DNA from: Agrobacterium vitis
GTDB taxonomy: Bacteria; Pseudomonadota; Alphaproteobacteria; Rhizobiales; Rhizobiaceae
NCBI RefSeq assembly: GCF_014926405.1
Contig: NZ_JACXXJ020000004.1
Span: 62,001-126,000, forward strand
Length of the DNA stretch: 64,000 bases
Direction of reading: 5' to 3'
Of this stretch, positions 46,819 to 55,921 are shown in pieces. Each line of letters starts with the position of its first letter. Within the stretch, counting starts at the first letter, position 1. The translations under genes and the position numbers were made by a program. The notes beneath the pieces were generated by a model. It searched no databases. It was not told the DNA's origin and saw only the letters and a program-made list of their open reading frames with translations.

Positions 46819-48525
46819 TCAATCCGTAATCGCGCTGGTCGTTTGTTCAAACCGATTTCCAGACGGCAGAAAACAAACAACTCTATTTCTACCGGTCTGC
46901 TTTGCCCAATAAAGGCGCCGATCCGCCAGTTGCAAAACCGCTTCGGCGTCGACTGCATCGTCTGACATTGCCACTCCGATACTGACGGACACATTCAGCC
47001 CATCGGCAATTTCGGACCAGTCAAAGTTGGTAATTGTCATTCGCAGTCTTTCGGAAACCCTTTCCGCGTGGGCGGGTGTTAGGTCCGTCATAAGTATGAC
47101 GAACTCTTCGCCACCGAAGCGAACTGCGATATCTGTTTCACGAACAACAACTTTGACCAGTGTCCCGATTTGCACAAGCACACGATCACCAATAATATGG
47201 GAAAACGTATCATTGATTTTCTTGAAGTGATCGACATCAAGGATCGCCAGCGCATAACTCGCGCTTTGAGTATTAATGTCAGATATTATCGTCTCCAAAT
47301 GCCGCCGATTGGAAAGCCCTGTCAGCGGGTCCGTATTCGCCGCTTCGGTCAGGACATTGGTTTGCTGCTGAAGGGCCTCTAATGACCGGGCAATTTCTGC
47401 AGAGCGCTCTGCCTCTGTATCAAGCATTGCTTTGAGTTTTTTCGTTTCATAACGGATCTCCGCCATACGGGCATTTTGCTGGATCCGCTCCGCAGTGAAC
47501 TGCTGATGGAGCTTGTGATACTTTTTATGAAAATCCAGCGCAGACTCGAATGCTCCAAGATACTCATGAGCCTTTGAAAGAGACAGACAGGCATGCATTA
47601 AGGTCTCAAGATTGAAATTTTCCCCGGCAAGCAAGTGGGCCTGCTCAAGTGGCACCAATGCCTCTTCGTAGCGCTTTAACGAAACGAGCGTGCTTCCCAG
47701 TGTAACCAGATAATGCCCCTCACCGCGGACATAATCGTCTCCCGGAATGTCACGGTACCGCTCCAATAACATTTCGGCGGCGGAAAAAGCCTCAACCGCA
47801 TTAAAATACTCTGCTAAATTTGCGATACACAACCTCTCGGCCCAGGCGTCTTTAAGTGATTGAGCGAGGCTGAGCGCTTGTTTCGTAATATCTATTGCGC
47901 TGCTAATCGACGTTTCGAATTTTTGATTATCGGCTTCCTGAGCGAGATAAGCATCCTCTGCATGCGCTCCACCGAGATTAATCAACCACCAACATTCGAA
48001 TGTAATATCGTATGCCTCTCGGGCTAGCTCCACGGCACGACTGCAATAGTCAACAGCGAGAGATGGTTGACGCGTCATCCAGAATATCACGCCAATCACA
48101 TTTATAGCCAAAGACCGAGATCGGAGATTACCGCTTTGGTCGGCAATGTTGAGTGCTTCTGCGGCAAACTCGACAGCCTGCTCTAGATTATCGAGTTCCA
48201 GATGCAGCCAAGCACCGATACTAAGAGCTTGTGCCTCAAGCACTGGCTCTTCAAGGGACTTCCACAGAGAAATTGCTTTCTCTACGTATACTAGCCCCGT
48301 CTCTGTCTCACCAAGTTGAAAGCAATACCAGGCACACTGCTGAGAACTGCCCGCTATAAGACCTTGATCACCGCGCTGTTCTGCCGAAGCCAAAACTGAA
48401 TTTGCTAAAGAAAATGCGCGAACGGAACGCCCCTTGCAAGCGAGGTCCCATGCTTCATCCAGCGCGGCTGCAGCGTCCAAATCAAAACTATTTTTCCGAT
48501 TGCCAAACTGGTGGTTCAATATCAT
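46819..48525 (-). CDS. TPR-repeat diguanylate cyclase (GGDEF)
   Basis: A 568-residue soluble protein. Residues about 20-370 are helical TPR-like repeats (LQAQAL-type units such as EQAVEFAAEALNIADQSGNL and EEALVPLEQAHLLAGENFNL), followed by a coiled coil and a GGDEF domain with NTDPLTGLSNRRHLE, the active site RFGGEEFVIL and an intact upstream RETD inhibitory site. It should make c-di-GMP with feedback control; TPRs suggest control by a protein partner. Monocistronic. Confidence 0.92.
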   Translation of the reverse strand: MILNHQFGNRKNSFDLDAAAALDEAWDLACKGRSVRAFSLANSVLASAEQRGDQGLIAGSSQQCAWYCFQLGETETGLVYVEKAISLWKSLEEPVLEAQALSIGAWLHLELDNLEQAVEFAAEALNIADQSGNLRSRSLAINVIGVIFWMTRQPSLAVDYCSRAVELAREAYDITFECWWLINLGGAHAEDAYLAQEADNQKFETSISSAIDITKQALSLAQSLKDAWAERLCIANLAEYFNAVEAFSAAEMLLERYRDIPGDDYVRGEGHYLVTLGSTLVSLKRYEEALVPLEQAHLLAGENFNLETLMHACLSLSKAHEYLGAFESALDFHKKYHKLHQQFTAERIQQNARMAEIRYETKKLKAMLDTEAERSAEIARSLEALQQQTNVLTEAANTDPLTGLSNRRHLETIISDINTQSASYALAILDVDHFKKINDTFSHIIGDRVLVQIGTLVKVVVRETDIAVRFGGEEFVILMTDLTPAHAERVSERLRMTITNFDWSEIADGLNVSVSIGVAMSDDAVDAEAVLQLADRRLYWAKQTGRNRVVCFLPSGNRFEQTTSAITD

Positions 48526-49085
48526 CAGCTCATCTTGCGCAACGATCAGACAGAATACCCAGCAAATTTAGCAGAGATCGATTTAAGGGAATCCTAAAGC
48601 CTCTATTTTTCACAAGGCCCCTTCTCAAGTTCCTTGCGATTGGGCATTGCGAACTTACGTAAGCATCGACTGCTCACCGGCGCGCAGACTTCTCCTCCCC
48701 TCGTCTTTTACTGCGTTGTTAATCTCGCCAAAAATTTCCTCTCTTTGTATATCGCTCATACCAACCTAAGAGCTTCTACCAGATTGAGATTTCGGTCCAC
48801 TATCATCATAGAGTTGTATGATAGCCCACATCAGCCGACTATTCGTAAACAGCTAACGTCCAAAGAAGAAGAGATGGAGACTGCCTTGGCGAGCATCCGC
48901 AGAGGCGAGGGATGCCGACTTAATGAGGTGCCCGACGACCGAGAAAAACGAATAACGCAGCCAAATTTACCCCTACAGCCACAGCAATAAGAATCCTCGT
49001 TGGCCCTGCCACCAATGCTTCGGCTCTCGGCAACACCGCACTCCAGCGGCCAGCACACACTTCAATTTATAGAAAGGACGAAACA
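48526..49085. other. Gene-free stretch
   Basis: About 560 bp between divergent genes. A plus-strand frame of 118 codons (48634-48990) has no recognisable motif and biased, low-plausibility composition, so it is not called. Promoters for both neighbours should lie here. Confidence 0.5.
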
Positions 49086-50339
49086 ATGCCTGTCGAAAAA
49101 ATACATGCACTCGTCGTCGGCGCTGGCCAGGCGGGCATCGCTATGAGTGAGCATCTGACCAGGAACAATGTGGCACACCTTGTCCTTGAAAAAGGGAGGA
49201 TAGCAGAGCGCTGGCGTTCCATGCGTTGGGATTCTCTGGTCGCCAATGGTCCGGCTTGGCACGATCGTTTTCCAAACCTGACGTTTCCCGGCAATGCCGA
49301 TGCGTTTGTTCCCAAAGAAGGCGTTGCTGACTATTTTGAGGCCTATGCAAAAAAATACAACGCACCAATACGCAGTGGAACCGAGGTAACTCAAGTCGAG
49401 CGTCTAGGCGGTCGCCCGGGTTTCCGCGTGGAGACAGCTAACGGAGTGATCGAAGCACGCTACGTCGTTGTGGCGACCGGTCCGTTCCAGTTGCCGAATA
49501 TCCCGCCAATCGTTCCGCCAACCGCCAATATCAATCAAATACATTCCAGCGAATACCGCAATCCTCACCAGCTCGGGGAGGGGGCCGTTCTCGTGATTGG
49601 CGCTGGCTCGTCGGGAGTGCAGATTGCGGAGGAACTCATGCGAGTGGGCCGCAAAACTTATCTCTCGGTTGGTCCGCATGATCGTCCTCCACGCACCTAT
49701 CGCGGGTATGACTGCGCCTGGTGGCTTGGTGTTCTCGGCAAATGGGATGCCCAGGTGCAGGAATTGAAGACAAGCAACCATGTTACGGTCGCTGTCAGTG
49801 GTGCGCGAGGCGGAGAAACTATCGACTTCCGTCGGCTTGCAGCACAAGGAATGGTTCTGGTTGGCATGACCGAAAATTTTAAGAACAGCAAATTATCCTT
49901 CGCTGAAGACCTTGCCAACAATCTCGATCGTGGTGACCAGACCTATCTATCACTGCTCGACGAGGCGGATGCTTTCGTTGCATTGAACGGTCTCAACCTT
50001 CCGCAAGAGCCGGAAGCCCGCATTCTTGGTCCAACGGCCGATTGTATTACTAATCCTATTCTCGAACTGGATCTTACCGCGGCAGGCATCACCACCATCA
50101 TCTGGGCCACCGGCTTCAGGTCCGACTATAGCTGGTTGAAAGTGAAGGCCTTCGACGAAGCGGGTCGCCCTAGACATCATCGAGGCGTCTCTTCTGAGAG
50201 AGGCCTCTACTTCCTCGGTCTTCCCGGACTTTCCGGGCGCGCCTCCAGTTTCATCTGGGGCGTCTGGCATGATGCCAAGCACTTGGCCGATCACATCACC
50301 ATTCAAGATAACTACCTGGCGTATATGCCGCAGGCCTGA
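49086..50339 (+). CDS. Flavin-containing monooxygenase (CzcO-like)
   Basis: A 417-residue flavoprotein with an FAD fold at the N-terminus (ALVVGAGQAGIAMSEHLTRN), a second dinucleotide fold near 175 (VLVIGAGSSGVQIAEELMRV), and ATGF (IIWATGFRSDYSWL) near 350, the pattern of class B monooxygenases related to putrescine N-monooxygenase and CzcO. AAAGGA precedes the ATG. Substrate unknown. Monocistronic between the cyclase and the repABC region. Confidence 0.88.
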   Translation: MPVEKIHALVVGAGQAGIAMSEHLTRNNVAHLVLEKGRIAERWRSMRWDSLVANGPAWHDRFPNLTFPGNADAFVPKEGVADYFEAYAKKYNAPIRSGTEVTQVERLGGRPGFRVETANGVIEARYVVVATGPFQLPNIPPIVPPTANINQIHSSEYRNPHQLGEGAVLVIGAGSSGVQIAEELMRVGRKTYLSVGPHDRPPRTYRGYDCAWWLGVLGKWDAQVQELKTSNHVTVAVSGARGGETIDFRRLAAQGMVLVGMTENFKNSKLSFAEDLANNLDRGDQTYLSLLDEADAFVALNGLNLPQEPEARILGPTADCITNPILELDLTAAGITTIIWATGFRSDYSWLKVKAFDEAGRPRHHRGVSSERGLYFLGLPGLSGRASSFIWGVWHDAKHLADHITIQDNYLAYMPQA

Positions 50340-50658
50340 TCTTATTTTGACGTCTTGCCCCGCCGCCAGAATAGTGGTGTGGATGTATTCGGATTAGAGA
50401 TACCGCAAAAAATCTGCACTCTTTTTCTATTATGATGATCAAGGCAGAAGCGCAATATCCCGCTTACACCGACCAATTTCACCGCAATCCGCATTTTTCG
50501 TGTAAATAATCACTCACAATCTGGGTTTCCAAACGGCATTGAAAAAACCTTTCTCTTTCAATTACTTATGTTGGTGGTCAGCTGACCACCAAATCACCCG
50601 CTCAATTGCACGCATTTTGACTCCAATCCGCCTCCTTTTGGAGGATTCATTCAATCTT
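50340..50658. other. repC downstream region
   Basis: About 320 bp, AT-rich, no gene. It holds the parS-like palindrome (50571-50592) and a small CCTCC-TTTT-GGAGG hairpin at about 50622-50635 just past the repC stop that could help termination, though it lacks a clear U-run on the repC strand. Confidence 0.55.
50571..50592. promoter_or_regulatory. parS-like centromere palindrome
   Basis: A perfect 22-bp palindrome whose core is GTGGTCAGCTGACCAC (50574-50589) with TTG/CAA-type flanks. The repABC parS consensus GTTNNCNGCNGNNAAC is met at every defined position except the symmetric third base pair. It lies 67 bp downstream of repC, an accepted parS location. Likely bound by RepB; inference. Confidence 0.65.
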
Positions 50659-51876
50659 TTACCCGGTCTTCATACCCGCTTCTCCGTTGGTCCTTAACAA
50701 AGCCATCATCATAGGCCCTAGAGAAAATTCTCCCTGCTGTGACCGACGGGTTAGATCGCGCAGATAACCTCCTGCCGAATTGATAAAATTTGCACGCTCT
50801 AAAATACATGCAATGGCGGTTGCCGCATTCTCTTGCCCCATGATTTCGCAAGCTTCCTGATAGGCGGACGGACTTACTCCCAACATAGACCGAACCACCA
50901 CCGCAGCTGTCATTAAGTCACGCCAATTTGCGATCTTTCCATCTGGTCCGTAATCCCCAACCGAAGGGCAGGCCTTCAAAACCATTCCAAGCGGAAACGA
51001 CTTTATCGGCAGTCTTTTAGACGGATTGTCTTGCTCCTTCGACGCTTCTTGCTCTTTTCGAGAGCGAGGTTCAAATTCATGTGTGTAGTTGGTATTTGAA
51101 TTCTGTATGTGCCGCTCAGTTTGAGCGGCATTGGTGCTATTTTTTTCTGAATTAACCTGTTTTTCCAGTCGCTTAACGATATCTCTCTTAAGATTGTTCA
51201 TCTCATCTAAAACCAATGTGACCTCAGAAAGAGCCGGGGTTCTGGATATTTTGCCGACGAGAGAGATATAAGCGCATTCGATCTCGTGCCAGTCACCTTG
51301 CACGCCCTCCTCGATCGCCGCCGTGATCAGCTTGCGGACATCTCGGCGGCAAATGGTAAGGCTTTCCTTGGCTTTTCTAAAGGTGGCGCGATCAGCCATC
51401 ACCTGTTGTGCCATCATCGCGAGCTCCTCTGAGCGCGCGAGAAGGGGTGATAAATCGAAGCCAAATGCCTGCTCGATTTGACCGGCATTATCCTTACGCG
51501 CGTAGCGTTTTCCATTGGCGCTATCTTTACGAACGATCAGACCTGCATCGACAAGCACGGCAATATGCCGGCGTAAAGTCGCCCCGGCCAAGCCGTGCGC
51601 CCGAAGACCAAGTTGAGCATTGGAGGGAAAAACAACAAGCTGTGCATCCTGCCGCAGTTCATTTTGCGGATAAAAGCTCAATAAGGCATCGAGAACCGCA
51701 AGACTGTTGGATTGTATCCCAAGCAAGTCCATTGCGGCTGAGGCATCCCTGAATATTTTCCATTTATCCGCACGTTTGCCCGGCTTAATGTCGCTTGTGG
51801 CGACCTGCCGACGCACCAGCGCAAGCGTCATACCCCGCCGCCCGAAGGGCGTCGTTACATTTCCAGTCTTCATCAT
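50659..51876 (-). CDS. repC: Plasmid replication initiator RepC
   Basis: A 405-residue RepC: TGNVTTPFGRRGMTLALVRR at the N-terminus, winged-HTH-like GLRAHGLAGATLRRHIAVLV, and the conserved C-terminal region MGQENAATAIACILERANFI, NSAGGYLRDLTRRSQQGEFS. Last gene of repABC, separated from repB by the 160-bp antisense-RNA interval. Two tandem ATGs (51876, 51873) can start it. It initiates replication at an origin usually located within its own gene and its dosage is limited by the ctRNA. Confidence 0.95.
   Translation of the reverse strand: MMKTGNVTTPFGRRGMTLALVRRQVATSDIKPGKRADKWKIFRDASAAMDLLGIQSNSLAVLDALLSFYPQNELRQDAQLVVFPSNAQLGLRAHGLAGATLRRHIAVLVDAGLIVRKDSANGKRYARKDNAGQIEQAFGFDLSPLLARSEELAMMAQQVMADRATFRKAKESLTICRRDVRKLITAAIEEGVQGDWHEIECAYISLVGKISRTPALSEVTLVLDEMNNLKRDIVKRLEKQVNSEKNSTNAAQTERHIQNSNTNYTHEFEPRSRKEQEASKEQDNPSKRLPIKSFPLGMVLKACPSVGDYGPDGKIANWRDLMTAAVVVRSMLGVSPSAYQEACEIMGQENAATAIACILERANFINSAGGYLRDLTRRSQQGEFSLGPMMMALLRTNGEAGMKTG
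51111..51129. other. Inverted repeat in AT-rich part of repC (candidate origin)
   Basis: GCCGCTCA-GTT-TGAGCGGC, perfect 8-bp arms, within an AT-rich stretch (about 51060-51170) of repC. In characterised repABC plasmids oriV lies in an AT-rich segment inside repC, so this is the likeliest origin region here. Confidence 0.4.
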
Positions 51877-51966
51877 CTTTTACCTTTCAGCAGGCAAAAG
51901 AAAATCACTCACCAAAATGGCGCAAAAACTCTTGACGAGGATTCGAGGAAATGCGATTCTGTTCTT

Positions 51967-52021
51967 GCTAGAGAGACAGAAGGGCTTCCACGACGGCGAC
52001 GTTGGGGGAGCTCTTTTCTTT
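51967..52021 (+). ncRNA. Candidate repABC antisense RNA (ctRNA)
   Basis: In the repB-repC gap, on the strand opposite repC, TTGACG at 51932-51937 and GATTCT at 51955-51960 (17-bp spacing) form a promoter. About 30 nt later an imperfect hairpin (GCTTCC...GGGGGAGC, 51984-52011) is followed by TTTTCTTTT, a factor-independent terminator. Size, location and orientation match the small antisense RNA that represses repC and sets incompatibility. Exact ends are estimates. Confidence 0.7.
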
Positions 52022-52036
52022 TGCTGACTACTCTCC

Positions 52037-53050
52037 TTATTTCTTCTGGTTCTGTGCTCGGTGCGCCTGATAAAGCGCAGGCAAGTGATCAATGACGAAG
52101 GCGGCGAAATCAGGCGTCGCCTTTCTGTCTATCGTGATTTCCAATTTGGATTTGCTTTGCGAAACCTGAGCCAATCGATCCCCATCAGGGGTCGACATAA
52201 TCTCCGGAAGTCCGCGAGAGACCCGCGGAGGCTTAAGGCTGACCAACACCGCCTTGAACCGCTCCGCAGATGGCAGCGCTTGCACTTCATTCGATAGCGC
52301 GTATTTCGATACGTCAGAAGGCGAGGGGGCCTTTTCGATAAGTTCCGTTAGTTGCTGCCAGCTTGGTCGTCCGACCCCTGGTGCGGGGCCGATTGCATCG
52401 ATCAGCTCCGGGGGCAGGGTGTCGACCAGCAAAAGCATCTTCGACAGGTTACTCTTATCGATCGACATCGCGGCAATAACGATTTCGCGTGAAAATTGCT
52501 TATTCAGGCGATGTGCAAAACGTGCTTTCTCAATAAAGGTGAGATCCTGGCGTTCATTATTCTCCTGGCCCTGTGCAATGACCAATTGTTCGTCCGTCAA
52601 ATCGCGAACAACCGCTTTGACCGGAAGACCTAATTCTGAAACGGCCTGAAGCCGACGGTGACCGAAGCCCACCTGATATCGGCCCGGCTGATCCGGGTGA
52701 GGGCGCACGAGGATTGGCACCTGCTGGCCCTGCTCTCGAATCGATTCGAGAAGTCCGTCGATGTCGCCAGGCATTCGGTCCTGCACGAAGGATGGATCTA
52801 CCGTCGAGACATCCAATTCGATAACCGCGTGGCCTTCAGCAAGACGCCGCTCTATCTCTTCAGCGCGACTCAACCTGTCATTCTGCTCACGCAGTGCGTT
52901 TCCGATATTCGCAGTCAGCTTTGTTGCCGGGTCGCGTTCCTTTCTGGCGACCCCAAGAAGCGGCATTGACCGCGTTTTACCTGCCCGGTTGTCAGAGGGC
53001 TTAGCGTCTTGGGCATCCGTCGAGACGCCAAGGATGTGCTTCCGGCTCAT
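52037..53050 (-). CDS. repB: Plasmid partition protein RepB
   Basis: A 337-residue ParB-family protein: SMPLLGVARKERDPATKLTA near the N-terminus, ParB box VPILVRPHPDQPGRYQVGFG, HRRLQAVSELGLPVKAVVRD, ENNERQDLTFIEKARFAHRL, then an HTH (REIVIAAMSIDKSNLSKMLL). Its ATG overlaps the repA stop (ATGA). It should bind parS and work with RepA in segregation. Confidence 0.95.
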   Translation of the reverse strand: MSRKHILGVSTDAQDAKPSDNRAGKTRSMPLLGVARKERDPATKLTANIGNALREQNDRLSRAEEIERRLAEGHAVIELDVSTVDPSFVQDRMPGDIDGLLESIREQGQQVPILVRPHPDQPGRYQVGFGHRRLQAVSELGLPVKAVVRDLTDEQLVIAQGQENNERQDLTFIEKARFAHRLNKQFSREIVIAAMSIDKSNLSKMLLLVDTLPPELIDAIGPAPGVGRPSWQQLTELIEKAPSPSDVSKYALSNEVQALPSAERFKAVLVSLKPPRVSRGLPEIMSTPDGDRLAQVSQSKSKLEITIDRKATPDFAAFVIDHLPALYQAHRAQNQKK

Positions 53051-54273
53051 GTGGTTCTACCCCATGCTTTTTTGATAAGAGATTCGATCTCATCATTGAC
53101 AGCGTTCATAGCCTCCAAGGCGCGATCATAGGTTGATCGGGTAAACTGACCGCGTTCCACTTCAAAAAGGGTTTGGTTTGTCAGGCCCGCGTCTGAGACA
53201 GCCGTCGTTTTGAGCATTGGAAAATTGAGGACGTTCTCACCGAAAATAGACCTGAGATAGCCAACCATTTGATTTTGTGGCCCATCACTCGGCTCGAAAC
53301 GAGTGATAAGATAGCGCATCCAATTGAACTTGAACTCAGCACCGGCGCTCTCAATTTCCCTCAACAAGTTCGAGGTCATTGCCAGAAATTGGTTCATTGA
53401 CATCACATCGAGCATCTGAGGGTGAACCGTAACTAGGATAGATGTTGCAGCCGTCAATGCTGAAAGCGTGAGGTAACCAAGTTGCGGAGGGCAATCGATG
53501 ACGACGACATCATAATTATCTGCAATGTCTTCAATCGCTTGACTGATGCGGCCATAGAAGAGCGTGTCGCCTTCCTTGCGCTTCATCAAGGCACGGGGAG
53601 TGTCATGCTCAAATTCCATAAGTTCGAGATTGCCGGGAATGAGATGAAGGTCCGGAATATATGTTCCCCGAACGACCTGTTCGATCGGCACTTGCTCATC
53701 ATCATATCTGATGGCGCCATAGAGAGTCTCGTTTGGACCGACATCCGTCTCCGGTTGGCTGCCAAAGAGCGCAGACAGGCTTGCCTGAGGATCGAGATCG
53801 ATAGCAAGCACTCGGTAACCACGCATTGCGAGATATTGAGCCAAATGCGCAGCGGTCGTCGTTTTGCCCGAGCCACCTTTGAAATTCATCACAGAAATGA
53901 CTTGAAGCTGCTCCCCGTCTCGACGATGCGGAAGATAGCGACGGTTTCCACGACCAATCTGGTCCATATGTTTGCGGATCACGTGGATATCTTCAATCGA
54001 GAAAATGCGCCGGCCCCCAGGGCTCATGCTGACATTCAACTCTGGCATTTCCGAAGCAATCTGTCGTAGATAAGACTCCCCAACGCCAAGCAACTTGGAC
54101 GCTTCAGACGGGCCGAAGGACCTAATCCCCTTTTCGGAGGTCGGCGGGAAAACTTTCAAATGATGTGCTTGCAACTGGCTGGAAAGCGCGTCAGCGTGAC
54201 GCTCCATCAAGGCAGTCAACCCCTCAATCACGGCATCAGTTTTCGGGGCGATCTTCGCCATGTCAAAACCCAT
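53047..54273 (-). CDS. repA: Plasmid partition protein RepA
   Basis: A 408-residue ParA-type ATPase: an N-terminal HTH region (PSEASKLLGVGESYLRQIAS, SPGGRRIFSIEDIHVIRKHM) and the deviant Walker A KGGSGKTTT at 132-140, DLDPQASLSALFG, and VIDCPPQLGYLTLSAL. First gene of repABC. ATG at 54273 or 54261 (MAKIAPKTD) could start it. It normally represses its own operon, probably via the inverted repeat just upstream. Confidence 0.95.
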   Translation of the reverse strand: MGFDMAKIAPKTDAVIEGLTALMERHADALSSQLQAHHLKVFPPTSEKGIRSFGPSEASKLLGVGESYLRQIASEMPELNVSMSPGGRRIFSIEDIHVIRKHMDQIGRGNRRYLPHRRDGEQLQVISVMNFKGGSGKTTTAAHLAQYLAMRGYRVLAIDLDPQASLSALFGSQPETDVGPNETLYGAIRYDDEQVPIEQVVRGTYIPDLHLIPGNLELMEFEHDTPRALMKRKEGDTLFYGRISQAIEDIADNYDVVVIDCPPQLGYLTLSALTAATSILVTVHPQMLDVMSMNQFLAMTSNLLREIESAGAEFKFNWMRYLITRFEPSDGPQNQMVGYLRSIFGENVLNFPMLKTTAVSDAGLTNQTLFEVERGQFTRSTYDRALEAMNAVNDEIESLIKKAWGRTT

Positions 54274-54281
54274 TTTTTGCT

Positions 54282-54338
54282 ATCGGCGCTAAATTCCGCG
54301 AAACCAGTAAAATTTCGCCATTGATTATTAGCGCCGAT
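54282..54338. promoter_or_regulatory. Inverted repeat upstream of repA (candidate operator)
   Basis: Arms ATCGGCGCTAA (54282-54292) and TTAGCGCCGAT (54328-54338) are perfect inverse complements with a 35-bp spacer, starting 9 bp before the repA ATG. repABC operons are typically autorepressed by RepA at such a palindrome. Confidence 0.6.
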
Positions 54339-54560
54339 TCGGATTTTCGAGCAAGGAGTTTAAGGTTGGTAAAAGGTTAACGTGTCTTCGCTGCGTTGAG
54401 CGTTCCTGCCAATTTCACAATTGTTATCTGATATTTAGGCAGATTCTAAACCCTAGTGCTAGCTTTAACAAAATGCAGATCTGCAGGGTCGGACAGTTGT
54501 TTTGCACAGATGTAGCGACGTTTTGCCACCTAACCGCCCCATCGGCTCTCTAGAATCAGT

Positions 54561-54740
54561 GCCTTTAGCGGCATCGTCAACTTAACGGAATGTGGAACTT
54601 GATGTGCGAATGACGGGTCATGACAGACCGTGATCCACTCTATCGTCGGCATCGCTTCCCCGCTGACGTCATTGCCCACGCTGTGTGGCTCTATTTCCGT
54701 TTCCCTCTAAACCTGCGAATGGTTGAGGACTTGCTGGCTT
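54561..54740 (+). pseudogene. 5' remnant of an IS6-family element
   Basis: Left terminus GCCTTTAGCGGCATCGTCAA, then from an ATG at 54620 the start of a transposase (DRDPLYRRHRFPADVIAHAV, NLRMVEDLLA) that ends at the IS3 insertion. Closely related to the transposase at 18392. The sequence beyond the IS3 does not continue it, so the rest was deleted. Confidence 0.8.
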
Positions 54741-54821
54741 TGACGTGCCCCCGATAAATTGTGCCATTTAGAACTGGAATTTTCCACTTATGATTCCTTT
54801 TGGGAAGAAGAGGAGAATTCG

Positions 54822-55088
54822 ATGGAAGCGTCGAAGTTTACGGAAGCGCAAATCGCGTTTGTGTTGAAGCAGGCTCATGATGGACCGCCCATTGGCGAGG
54901 TCTGCCGCAAGGCGGGGATTTCGGACGCTACGTTTTATAACTGGCGCAAAAAATACGCTGGCCTAATGCCGTCAGAGATGAAGCGCCTGCGGCAGTTGGA
55001 AGAGGAAAATGCCAAACTGAAGCGGATCGTCGCCGATCTCTCTTTAGACAAGGCCATGCTCCAGGATGTGCTGTCAAAAAAGCTCTGA
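54822..55088 (+). CDS. IS3-family transposase OrfA
   Basis: An 88-residue HTH protein (KFTEAQIAFVLKQAHDGPPI, GEVCRKAGISDATFYNWRKK) with a C-terminal leucine-zipper region (RLRQLEEENAKLKRIVADLS). GAGGAG precedes the ATG at 54822. Its end contains the frameshift heptamer A AAA AAG at 55076-55082. Confidence 0.93.
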   Translation: MEASKFTEAQIAFVLKQAHDGPPIGEVCRKAGISDATFYNWRKKYAGLMPSEMKRLRQLEEENAKLKRIVADLSLDKAMLQDVLSKKL

Positions 55089-55921
55089 GGCCTGACGGCA
55101 AGCGTCATCTTGTCGACAGGATCAAGACGGACTGGAAGGTTTCGATCCGACGCGCATGCTCCGTCCTGAAGATCGACCGGTCCCTTTATGTCTACAAGTC
55201 CAAGCGTGGCGATCAGGCCGAACTGAAGCTGAAGATCAAGGATATCTGCCAGACGCGGGTACGTTATGGCTATCGTCGTGTGCATGTCTTGATCAGGCGT
55301 GACGGCTGGGTGGTGAATCCGAAGAGAATCTATCGTCTTTACAAGGAGATGGACCTGCAACTGCGCAACAAGGTGCCAAAACGGCGCGTCAAAGCAAAGC
55401 TGCGATCGCACCGCACCGCAGCCACCCGTTCGAACGACGTCTGGGCCATGGATTTCGTGCATGACCAACTGGCCACAGGTCGCAAGATCAGGGTTCTCAC
55501 GGTTGTCGATACCTTCTCGCGCTTCTTTCCGGCGGTAGATGCCCGCTTCAGCTATAAAGGGGAAGACGTCATGCAGACCCTCGAACGCGTATGCCGGCAG
55601 GTCGGTTACCCGGCCACCATTCGGGTGGACAACGGCAGCGAATTCATCTCTCGTGACCTCGATCTGTGGGCCTATCATAGAGGCGTCGTGCTTGACTTCT
55701 CGCGGCCGGGCAAGCCGACGGACAACAGCTACATCGAGAGTTTTAATGGCAAGTTCCGGGCAGAGTGCCTGAACGCCCACTGGTTTATGAGCCTTGACGA
55801 CGCCCGCTCAAAGATGGAGGATTGGCGTAGAGACTATAACGAGTTCCGGCCACACAGCGCGATCGGCAACAAGGTGCCGATTTCGCTCTTGAACGGCTCA
55901 TCGGCACCCACGCCAACCTGA
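55079..55921 (+). CDS. IS3-family transposase OrfB (produced by -1 frameshift)
   Basis: Entered from orfA by a -1 shift at A AAA AAG; the new frame reads KALRPDGKRHLVDRIKTDWK onward. DDE motif: NDVWAMDFVHDQLA (D), IRVDNGSEFISRDL (D) and KPTDNSYIESFNGKFRAECL (E). Complete, so the element is probably active. Confidence 0.9.
   Translation, partial: KALRPDGKRHLVDRIKTDWKVSIRRACSVLKIDRSLYVYKSKRGDQAELKLKIKDICQTRVRYGYRRVHVLIRRDGWVVNPKRIYRLYKEMDLQLRNKVPKRRVKAKLRSHRTAATRSNDVWAMDFVHDQLATGRKIRVLTVVDTFSRFFPAVDARFSYKGEDVMQTLERVCRQVGYPATIRVDNGSEFISRDLDLWAYHRGVVLDFSRPGKPTDNSYIESFNGKFRAECLNAHWFMSLDDARSKMEDWRRDYNEFRPHSAIGNKVPISLLNGSSAPTPT

Noticed and set aside
48634..48990. 118-codon plus-strand frame in the gap before the flavin monooxygenase
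   Set aside because: No motif, no ribosome-binding site, and composition not convincing.
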